A stretch of DNA of 14,698 nt from Flammula alnicola. Its lineage: Eukaryota; Basidiomycota; Agaricomycetes; Agaricales; Strophariaceae. The stretch lies in assembly GCA_015499995.1 (NCBI GenBank), contig JADNRV010000743.1:1-14698 (forward strand), read 5' to 3'. Position numbers and translations under genes: made by a program. Shown here one piece after another: positions 8,576-14,698 of the stretch (the first letter of the stretch is position 1; each line of letters starts with the position of its first letter). The notes beneath the pieces are model-generated. The model was given only the letters and a program-made list of their open reading frames with translations. It ran no database searches and had not been told where the DNA came from.

Positions 8576-8900
8576 GCTGATATGACGACAAGGACGTGCA
8601 CGAGGATGAGCTGCAGGAGAGTCGATGATGCATGTTACTCACATCGACGTGCGCTCTCCTTGTTCTTATCCTCATTTCAGTCCTGTATTTTATTTTCTAT
8701 GCTGTATACCTTATGACCTAGCACAGTTCAAATATATTAAAGTTTTCTATTTAATCTTTTTTACTTGAGTATCTAATCTATAGATAACGGAGACAGGCGC
8801 CGAGGCATGAGCGCCTGCATCTAAAAATATCTAGCCTGGGCGCTTTCCATCTATCTAATCTATAGATAACAAAACCAGCAGAGGCTTTCCGTCTAATTTT
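8576..8900. repeat. Right-arm segment with stem-loop and paired 13-mer motifs
   Basis: About 8615-8660 forms an imperfect stem-loop (GAGAGTCGATG...CATCGACGTGCGCTCTC) whose GCGCACGTCGATG word matches the left arm near 4551-4563. The CTAATCTATAGAT motif occurs twice, at 8773-8785 and 8855-8867; about 8767-8838 is the inverted counterpart of 3890-3962. The remainder (8690-8765) is AT-rich without features I recognise. Confidence 0.65.
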
Positions 8901-9740
8901 AGAAAGTCATCCAAAGTCATCCTCGCCAATCCACCCATTCCTGCCCCCGTGAGGTGCACAAAGGGCAGCAATGGGGAGCAATATATTATTAGACCCCAGT
9001 AGATTTTTGTCCCTACCCGAAACTGCCCCCAACGATGAGCACAAGCCGAGATACAACCCCATCCTCTAATGTTGATATCTATTTACTATCAGCCCCGCCC
9101 CAATTGGGAGCGTCATCCAAAGCCAAGCGCCCCAATCCACCCATTCCGCCTGCCGGCAGGCGCGGAAGCATCCAGGATGGGTCAGAATATATTTATTGAC
9201 TGCAAAATAATTTTTTCCACGCCCCAAAGCGCCCCAACGATGAGCAGCACCAAAAATACATCCCCGGACATCATTTCCTTCATTATTGATGGCCCGCATC
9301 GAACATGCCTGGGATTAAAAATAGATTGGAAGTGCCTAGAATTAAAAATAGATCTCCAGGAACATGATGTCACAGACATGACATTCTCCCGGAAGTACAT
9401 AGTTATTTTTAGAACTACATCCAAAGTCATCCTTTGCAATCCACCCCGTCCCGCCCTCATAAGGCGCGCAAATGACTGATTTGGATAGAGAAAAATTGGG
9501 GCTATGCAATGGTATTTTTTCCCCACCGAAAAGCGCCCGCGACGATGAGCGGCACCCAAAATACAACCCCGGACATCATTTGCTGCATTGTTGACAGCTG
9601 TTTACCATCCCCACCCCAAATGGGACCATCATCCAAAGCCATGGGCGCCAATCCACCCGTTCCCGCCCTCCCCGACCTGCGGCAACACCTAGAATAGATT
9701 AAATAATATTTAGAGACCCTAAAGGAATTTTTCCCGCGCT
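8900..9740. repeat. Subterminal repeat units, right arm (4 copies)
   Basis: The block CATCCAAAG(T/C)CAT followed by a CCAATCCACCCATTCC-like core recurs with anchors near 8911, 9117, 9421 and 9633. Each is followed by a GCCCCAACGATGAGC-type block and often ACCCCGGACATCATTT. The wider gap between 9117 and 9421 holds an extra segment in which GAATTAAAAATAGAT-like words occur twice (about 9313-9352) between CCTGG and CCAGG. These are reverse complements of the left-arm units. Frames here overlap on both strands and I see no gene. Confidence 0.72.
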
Positions 9741-9991
9741 CAAATGCGCCCCAACGACGTGCAGCACCATATTTTGTGCCCGCCCATCAAATCTATGCAT
9801 TGTTGATGTGTATTTACTATTACCCGCTGCCTGCAAGGTGAGCAAAACCTGCCCCGGCTCATCCGGCATGCTATATACAGTGTGTTACATGGTCTTAGGC
9901 AATGGCCTAAGTGGGGCAAACCTGTCATCTATGTATAACATATTTTAGGCCACAGCCTAGATATCATATATAATTCTAGCTACTAAGGCTG
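9610..9991. repeat. Outer terminal inverted repeat, right arm
   Basis: Reverse complement of 3220-3600. It ends ...GGCTG at 9991, immediately before the TCGCATC duplication. Terminal hairpins are at 9894-9911 (CTTAGGC/GCCTAAG with loop AATG) and 9946-9959 (TAGGC/GCCTA with loop CACA). The outermost 30 bases are more diverged between the arms than the sequence just inside. Confidence 0.88.
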
Positions 9992-9998
9992 TCGCATC
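9992..9998. repeat. 7-bp target site duplication, right copy (TCGCATC)
   Basis: Identical to 3213-3219. On the minus strand it reads GATGCGA inside the gypsy codons for K-D-A. Confidence 0.85.
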
Positions 9999-10177
9999 TT
10001 TTCTTTCTTGTGTATATCTTCCTTTGGGCTCAAAATCAGGTGGGTTTTTACTAAGCTTGGGCATATCCGCTAACGGATCTCCCTTGATTTCCCGCTTGAT
10101 CCTGTACTGCTCTGGCAGAGATGCATAAACCAGCTTTACTTTCAAAGCGACTGGTTTATATTTCTTTCCTAAGTAGA

Positions 10178-10189
10178 CTGATGCCGCTG

Positions 10190-10192
<3 letters not shown>
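10178..10192. repeat. 15-bp LINE target site duplication, left copy
   Basis: CTGATGCCGCTGGCC, identical to 10976-10990. It directly abuts the T-run, as expected where target-primed reverse transcription starts at the poly(A) tail. Confidence 0.93.

Positions 10193-10225
<33 letters not shown>
10193..10225 (-). repeat. LINE poly(A) tail (33 T on plus strand)
   Basis: An uninterrupted run of 33 T between the target duplication and the LINE 3' end. Homopolymer length is prone to sequencing error. Confidence 0.95.
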
Positions 10226-10231
<6 letters not shown>

Positions 10232-10694
10232 ACAATTTTATACCGGTGCACGAAAGCAGTCCGGTCTCTAACTAATACAAACGAAGGTGGTATACTACGC
10301 GTGCAAAAGAAAGAAGTTAGCTCGACGGCGAGCATGCGACGCGCGCGAGCGCGGCGCGGGTGAGACGGCGCAGCTGCCTGAAACCCAGATAGGTAGTCTC
10401 GCAACTACAGATTGTCCGACGTTGCGGCGTTGTTAACGCTACCGCACGAACGGCAAATAGGAATATTGGGATGGACAGGGGGGTCATCCAGATGTGAGAA
10501 GAGCCTGCCAGGCCCTCCCCGATTCACCGGTAAAATCAACGTGGTCATAGCTAAGCAAGGGCCGCAGCCCTCACCGCCGTCAACCAGGTCGGGTCCTCTG
10601 CAAGTGATGCACGAAGCCAACTCAGGGAGTCGACCCCGCCAGGACTGGAACGACCAGCCCTCTCGCCTCTCGCGAAGTCCGCCATCACTGTGAC
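10226..10694 (-). other. LINE 3' untranslated region
   Basis: Sequence between the LINE ORF stop (just below 10695) and the A-run. Frames of up to 175 codons exist on the minus strand but lack motifs and continue a different frame from the LINE ORF. The last part (about 10330-10365) is rich in GCGC and CGCG. I see no separate gene or RNA here. Confidence 0.5.
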
Positions 10695-10975
10695 TCAATG
10701 CAGAAACACCTGTGGGCAACAGGCCGCTTTGACCGCGGCGCCGCTCACACCCAGAATTGCCCCCCGCCCAGAGTCCCTCATCCGACTCCAGCTGGGTGCC
10801 GAGAAGGAGAACGCCGTAGGGTGCTCCAACAAATAAGTCGCCAGCTCCGAAACGAGTTTCGGCTTCCGGCGAGTCCAAGGCTGTTTCTTGCACTTGAAAA
10901 TATGATCGCGAGTCTGAGGATAAACCCCACACTCACAACCGAGGGCCCTAGGGTCGTCGATTTTGAACCGCTCGT
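10695..10975 (-). pseudogene. LINE ORF2 C-terminus with CCHC-type zinc motif (partial)
   Basis: The last approximately 93 codons of a LINE polymerase protein. The motif C-E-C, eight residues, H, three residues, C (CECGVYPQTRDHIFKC) is the Cys/His cluster that typically closes fungal LINE ORF2 proteins after RT and RNase H; it is thought to bind nucleic acid during target-primed reverse transcription. The upstream RT domain is missing because of 5' truncation. By chance the gypsy frame (from 11201) runs across the target duplication into this LINE frame without a stop, making a chimeric open frame of 168 codons that should not be read as one gene. Confidence 0.82.
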
Positions 10976-10990
10976 CTGATGCCGCTGGCC
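10976..10990. repeat. 15-bp LINE target site duplication, right copy
   Basis: CTGATGCCGCTGGCC, identical to 10178-10192, marking the 5' junction of the truncated LINE. Confidence 0.93.
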
Positions 10991-11246
10991 CTTGGTCCTC
11001 TTTTTCTAGCTTACCAGGATAGATTTGGTTAAGGTAGGATTCGATTTCTACACGCTCGTCTCCTTCTATGACCTCCTCATCTAGTGCGCCTGATAAAAAG
11101 ACGAGCCTTTTTCCTTCATCCGTGAATGTTCCATTATCTTTGTGCTGTGCGTATTGCACGCACAACTTTTTCTCATTCTCAACAAGCTCTATCATCATCA
11201 CTACCTCTCCTTCATCTGGGATAAGTTCCTCGAGGTTATCTAAAAA
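10991..11246 (-). pseudogene. Ty3/gypsy linker between protease and RT (N-terminal piece)
   Basis: An open gypsy frame reading FLDNLEELIPDEGEVV, then MIELVENEKKLCVQY, then GKLEKEDQGPAAS up to the LINE insertion. It continues the protease polyprotein after a frameshift in a run of five T's (minus strand; A's at 11242-11246): one more T would fuse AQA-F to LDNLEEL. The first methionines near 11201 are internal and not a true start. It continues at 10177 across the LINE. Confidence 0.82.
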
Positions 11247-12240
11247 GCCTGGGCGCTTTCAGGGGCGTCATGTTGATGCTTCCTCCTGAACTGCACTGGG
11301 TTCTCACCACGTTCATATGTAGGTAGGCACACTCGCTTCCCAGTATTAGGATCCGTGATAGTGATAGTCTGACTACCATCCATCTCGTTTTGAATCCCAC
11401 TTCGGGTAAGCGCGTCAAACGGTCTCCCAACAAAACTCGGTAAGCAGGGTTTTTAAGAATATGTACCTGCAAGTAGAGCATAAGTCCACCAAGATTAAAT
11501 GGTACATCTCTTGCTAGTCCTAGCGTCCTGTTTGTTGATCTGTTCACACTCTGCATATTAACTGTGATTCCTGGGTTCCAGGTTAAGCCTAGTTCAATAG
11601 CGACTTCCTCGGCCATAGACACGATCTGTGAACCGGGATCTACTACCGCCTCCTCTTGACCCATTTGATTGATCTTCGGATAGATAGACCTAAGAGCTAA
11701 GGATTCCCTTGCGACTATAGGTTCATCGGGCAACACTCCGTCGTGTTCCTGTATGAACTGCAACACCGGATCGCTTGCTATGTTCCAATTCGGGTTTGGC
11801 TGCCCGGTATCTTCCCAATCCTCGAGTGCATCATTTTTAAACTGCAGATCGTGTGCGAATGTCACCCGTGGCGCCGAAGCGTCATTCCTTCTTGGCTTCT
11901 CATATTCCTCATCTAAAACCTCCTCAATTAAGACTGGCTGTCTGGTTTTGGTTATCTTTTTAGCAAACGCTTTAGTGACTGGACTATCAGACGAACCGAA
12001 TAGGTTCTTGAGTGGTATGGTTACTGGTGTATCTAGGATAGCAGCCAATATCTTTTCTGAGTCGACTTCGTCTTCTATGGGTGCACGGTTTTTGTAGGCC
12101 GGCCCCGGTCTCGTTTCTACTTCTCTAGGCTTAGGCACGCCTGTAGGTCGTGCAACATATCGCAATGCTGGGACGTCTACATATGGCAACTCCTTGGGCC
12201 TTGGTGGATCAATTACCGCTTTAGGTAATACCCTGGGCGC
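11236..12240 (-). pseudogene. Ty3/gypsy retropepsin-like aspartic protease region
   Basis: This cleaves the Gag-Pol polyprotein. An acidic and Pro-rich N-terminal half (from about APRVLPKAV near 12240) is followed by the protease fold: AVVDPGSQIVSM (catalytic Asp in DPGS, codon about 184 counted from 12189), hydrophobic strands, then VLLG near 11430, the usual second motif before the flap end. Most relatives have DSGS or DTGS, so Pro next to the Asp is unusual. At about 11424-11432 a one-base frameshift falls inside VLLG-R-P; in the neighbouring frame the protein continues RPFDALTRSG, SQTITITDPNTGKRVCLP and YERGENPVQF to about 11247. The first codon at 12189 is TTG and is not a real start; the frame is open upstream to about 12240. 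Confidence 0.87.
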
Positions 12241-12458
12241 TACTTGATCTCTTTTGCTTTTTCGGGTGGACCTCTCCTCACGTCCTCCTCTTCTTGCTCA
12301 TCGCTCTCCTCATCTTCTGACTCTTCTATTTCTACTTGACTCTTGCGGTTTCTGTCCTCAGGAGCCTTGGGTCTTCTGGAAGAGGTCGGTTTCTTCGCAG
12401 TCCCAGGCTTTCCCATCCTCGAACTATTCAAAAACCCGACAGTTCTCTTCTTCCTCCT
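12240..12458 (-). pseudogene. Ty3/gypsy Gag-protease connecting region (acidic, low complexity)
   Basis: It reads MNSSRMGKPGTAKKPTSSRR and then a run very rich in Glu, Asp and Ser, ending KEIK at 12240. It is framed by frameshifts on both sides: the Gag frame stops at 12459 (after EPSPWMG), and the protease frame begins just below 12240. In related elements this is a continuous linker; here three frames are needed to read it through. I see no domain in it. Confidence 0.65.
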
Positions 12459-13330
12459 CTATCCCATCCAGGGTGAGGGCTCCCTTTCTTCCGCTATCAT
12501 TCTATCCACGGTCTCTCTTCCTAATAGCTGTGCTAACCCATTCAATAGTTGCGAAACCCTTGGATCTTGCATGTCTGGTAGCATCATATTCTGGTTTTGG
12601 TCGCTTCCCTGATAGAAGGATTGCATATTTACTTTAGCCATTGGTATAATACCCGGCCTAGTTTTATACAATTGTTCCACTACTTCCTTGCGTGATTTCT
12701 CGCTGTCTGTAGGTAGTGAGGAACCATCAGGTAGCTTCAACCACCTGTCTATGCGCTTTATCCATTTCAGATCCAAGTGTTTAAGCGCATGCGGACACTC
12801 GTGCATCCTGTGCCCCATTTCTTTGCAATAGTAGCACCCATCGGGATACTGTCTGCTATTACTAGCTCCTGGGCTATACGCATTATTCCTGGGGTATTGT
12901 TGTTGGTAAGAGTAAGGTTGCGAGGTTCCTGCCTGTGGCTGGATCACTTGAGTTTTTATTGCTGAGATTAGCTGCTCAAAGCATCGGTCCATCACTTGGC
13001 TGTACTGTCGCATCTCCTGCTGCTGCTGCTGTTGGATTTTTAGGGAATCCGCCAGTCTGGCTACAGTCTCTTCTATTTTGATAGTATCTTCTCTTCGTTC
13101 GCCCGAAGCACCGTGGACCAAATCCTCGCTCATCCTTTCGAACGGCTGTGAAGACTGTCTTGCTATGATAACCGCGGTCTCGATCACCTGTTCCAGTTGT
13201 AGCGATCTTCTATCCTTGCTTCTACAGTAGCTGGTGTCGCTGTCGCTGTGCTTGTAGATGCTCCTTTTGCGTCTGCCAAGTCATCCATCTTGTCTTTAGT
13301 GAGGCGATCCAGTACCGTGGAGAGCCTTGC
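12459..13330 (-). pseudogene. Ty3/gypsy Gag C-terminal half with CCHC zinc knuckle
   Basis: The structural protein that packages the element RNA. The main open frame (13187-12459) has a Gln-rich coiled stretch (IQQQQQQEMRQYSQ), a Pro/Gln/Tyr-rich linker and a nucleocapsid knuckle CYYCKEMGHRMHEC (CX2CX4HX4C, codons about 118-131), followed by an Arg/Lys-rich and Met-rich tail. The first codon at 13187 is GTG and is not a true start. Upstream, in another frame, the gypsy protein continues through ARLSTVLDRLTKDKMDDL and an Ala/Thr-rich stretch (about 13330-13210), implying a frameshift near 13200. The N-terminal half of Gag is missing because a plus-strand LINE replaces or interrupts it beyond about 13330. 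Confidence 0.88.
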
Positions 13331-14698
13331 AATGATTTGCCTGCCCTGTGGGATGCCCTGCATGGCACGTACAATTCAGCGTCGGATAGAACATACGATG
13401 CTGCTCTCTTGGAGTCCATCCCGCAACTTCCTGTTCGGGAATGGGCTCCCTTTTCCCCGCTGGAACTCACGGAAGCTCTTTCTGCGTGTTCCGGTCTTTC
13501 TTCTCCGGGTCCGGATCATGTCAATTGGTCCCACCTGAAGAAGATTGTACGTCGGACCCTCACTCTGTGGAGGTCCTTATCTCGATTGCTAATGCCTGCA
13601 TGCGTGTGGGTCATTGGCCGTCGCCCTTTAAGGAGTCTATGTCGGTTATTATCCCCAAACCCGGCAAGCCCTCGTACTCTACCCCTAAGGCGTTCAGGCC
13701 CATTGTGCTTCTGAATACTGTGGGGAAACTCATCGAGAAGATGATCTCGAACCGCATTCAGTTCGACGCTGTCGGCAGGATATATTTCACCCGAATCAGG
13801 TTGGAGGCGTCAGGGGACGCTCCACCGAGGACGCGGGTCTGTTTTTGACGCACATGGTGAGGGCTGGGTGGGCTAGAGGGTTGAGACTAGCATCCTTGCC
13901 TTTGACCTTGCTCAGTTCTTTCCTTCTCTTAATCACGAGGTTCTCGTGATTATTCTCCGGAAGCTTGGATTTCCACCGCTGGTGGTCAAGTTTTTCAGTT
14001 CTTATCTGGTAGAAAGGAAGACGCAGTATGCGTGGAATTCCTTCCTGTCAGACCCTCTACAGGCAGATGGGGCGTGGGACAGGGCTCTGCCCTGTCCCCT
14101 GTCTTGTCGCCATTTACTTGGCGCCTATCATGCGTCTTTTCTACAAGAGGTGCCGTGAGATTCATCTTGCGGTTGACCTTCTGTCATATGTGGACGATGG
14201 TACCCTGATTTCTCAGGAGACCGGACTCGATCCCAATGTTGTAAACCTTCGTAAGGCTTACAAGATTATATTTGAGCTTTTTACCAAGTTCGCCCTCGCT
14301 CTGGGCACGCGAAGTCGGAGATTTTTCACTTCGACAACACGGCTTCAGTTTATAATCCTGCCATTGACTTGGGTGAAGAACCCTACACTGCAGGCAAATG
14401 GCTCAAGCCTAAGCCGTTCTGGCGATATCTTGGTTTTACTTTGATCGCAAGCTCACTTTCAAGGAGCATGTGAGATACTACTCCACCAAAGGATTCACGT
14501 CGGTCGTCTCGATGCGAATGCTGGGGTCTTCTACCAGAGGGTTGCCGCCGCACCTTAAGCGCCTCCTCTACCGCACGTGCGTTATCCCCATAATTACTTA
14601 TGGTTACCGCATGTGGTATTTCCGCAAGGCTCGAAACAAGGGCTTATTGCGCAACTTACTAACGTCCAGCGTAAGGCTGGGCTTGGATTACTGGGTGC
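13325..14698 (+). pseudogene. LINE (non-LTR) reverse transcriptase, 5'-truncated and frameshifted, runs off window
   Basis: LINE polymerases nick target DNA and copy their RNA there. The sequence reads, across frames: LPALWDALHGTYNSASDR, SSPGPDHVNWSHLKK, then (next frame, from about 13546) NACMRVGHWPSPFKES, VIIPKPGKPSYSTPKAFRP and IVLLNTVGKLIEKMISNR (RT motifs 1-2), then GRSTEDAGLFLTHMVRAGWA, AFDLAQFFPSLNHEVL (catalytic Asp), GVGQGSALSPVLS, LLSYVDDGTLIS (catalytic YVDD at 14187-14198), HAKSEIFHF, KPKPFWRYLGF and FDRKLTFKEHVRYY. At least eight single-base frameshifts are needed, near 13546, 13770, 13890, 14065, 14105, 14310, 14435 and 14645, so it is not functional as read. The endonuclease domain is absent. 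The 5' junction with gypsy gag lies between about 13310 and 13345. Confidence 0.9.

Larger units (their letters stand above)
3220..9991. mobile_element. Large foldback-type non-autonomous DNA transposon inserted in gypsy pol
   Basis: This is a 6772-bp insertion bounded by the 7-bp duplication. The left end reads CACCTGTAGTAGCT and the right end, on the opposite strand, CAGCCTTAGTAGCT; 24 of the first 32 positions agree and similarity is higher further in. The arms are modular inverted repeats: terminal hairpins, four subterminal units per arm, a shared palindromic block, an inverted hairpin minisatellite and more stem-loops around a core of about 1.2 kb. The left arm also holds a nested MITE. 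Open frames inside are low-complexity or short and none resembles a transposase, so it is probably mobilised in trans. The architecture resembles foldback elements such as Drosophila FB or Galileo; Galileo, of the P superfamily, is also known for 7-bp duplications. I do not recognise the family, and superfamily assignment from structure alone is tentative. Confidence 0.82.
9992..10192 (-). pseudogene. Ty3/gypsy pol linker fragment upstream of RT
   Basis: This piece of the gypsy polyprotein lies between the two insertions. It reads VYLGKKYKPVALKVKLVYAS, then LPEQYRIKREIKGDPLADM, then a Pro-rich stretch and GRYTQERKDA. It joins without frame change to 10976-11240 upstream (across the LINE) and to the RT at 3219 downstream (across the foldback element, giving KDAMDKV). 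The short apparent continuation past KDA (TALVARIIYDI) is encoded by the foldback terminus. This segment precedes the RT fingers in such elements; I know of no separate catalytic role for it. Confidence 0.85.
10193..10975 (-). mobile_element. 5'-truncated LINE (non-LTR retrotransposon) copy
   Basis: This 783-bp insertion is flanked by a 15-bp duplication and ends, in its own orientation, in 33 A's (10193-10225 on the plus strand as T's). Its 5' end lies within the C-terminal part of the LINE ORF2, so it was truncated on insertion. Removing it with one duplication copy joins gypsy codons EDQGPAAS and VYLGKKY in frame. About 470 bp between the ORF end and the tail is presumably 3' untranslated sequence. 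The intact long A-run suggests a relatively recent insertion. Whether it belongs to the same family as the LINE at 13330-14698 cannot be decided, because the two pieces do not overlap. Confidence 0.93.
1..13330 (-). mobile_element. Ty3/gypsy LTR retrotransposon body, split by two nested insertions
   Basis: Gag, protease, reverse transcriptase, RNase H and integrase follow one another on the minus strand, which is the Ty3/gypsy order (integrase last). The element occupies 1-3219, 9992-10192 and 10976 to about 13330; the intervening sequence is a foldback DNA element and a LINE copy. About 5.7 kb of gypsy sequence is present. The left window edge cuts the integrase C-terminus, and the right part is overrun by a LINE within gag, so neither LTR is visible. 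The coding sequence has single-base frameshifts near 13200, 12460, 12240, 11428, 11244 and 1375 but very few in-frame stops. Family assignment is firm from the motifs; the exact clade and host are inferred. Confidence 0.93.

Noticed and set aside
7851..8675. 274-codon minus-strand open frame rich in Ser, Ala and Pro with a repeat of about 21 residues
   Set aside because: It follows the hairpin minisatellite; other frames on both strands are also open because the units are stop-poor and near a multiple of three. No domain, start context or non-repeat part supports a gene.
3243..9968. TA dinucleotide duplication with ends at TGATACC/TGATATC (a Tc1/mariner-like reading)
   Set aside because: Removing that interval does not restore the gypsy frame and leaves matching inverted sequence (TAGTAGCT) outside. 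The TCGCATC boundaries restore the frame exactly and include the extra inverted bases.
10695..11201. 168-codon minus-strand frame as a single gene
   Set aside because: It is a chance fusion of gypsy linker and truncated LINE ORF across the 15-bp target duplication.

Overview
The window reads as a nest of transposable elements from a fungal genome, most likely an Agaricomycete (mushroom-type basidiomycete). The host guess rests on remembered resemblance of the Ty3/gypsy and LINE proteins to basidiomycete families; no search was run. I see no host gene, rRNA, tRNA or CRISPR array.

Backbone. A Ty3/gypsy LTR retrotransposon lies on the minus strand from about 13330 to 1, in the order Gag (CCHC knuckle), protease, linker, reverse transcriptase, RNase H, integrase. 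Its LTRs are outside the window. It is split by two insertions, and removing each one restores the gypsy reading frame exactly. Otherwise it carries only a few single-base frameshifts.

Insertion 1 (10193-10975). A 5'-truncated LINE copy on the minus strand has 33 terminal A's (33 T's on the plus strand) and a 15-bp target duplication (10178-10192 and 10976-10990).

Insertion 2 (3220-9991, 6772 bp). This is the most interesting object: a large foldback-type DNA element flanked by the 7-bp duplication TCGCATC (3213-3219 and 9992-9998). Its long modular inverted arms contain, from outside inward, paired terminal hairpins, four subterminal units per arm with mirrored spacing, a short palindromic motif block, a minisatellite in which most units are CAG/CTG hairpins (opposite orientation in the two arms, about 4-5 units left and 11-12 right), and further mirrored stem-loops. 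A core of about 1.2 kb lies between the arms. No transposase is visible, so it is probably non-autonomous. Nested in its left arm is an 839-bp MITE (5319-6157) with inverted repeats of about 270-290 bp and an 8-bp target duplication.

Right edge. From about 13330 to 14698 a second, 5'-truncated LINE on the plus strand faces the gypsy gag. It encodes a clear reverse transcriptase (YVDD) broken by about eight frameshifts and runs off the window.

Inferred order of events: gypsy first; then the two LINE copies and the foldback element into it in unknown order; then the MITE into the foldback element.
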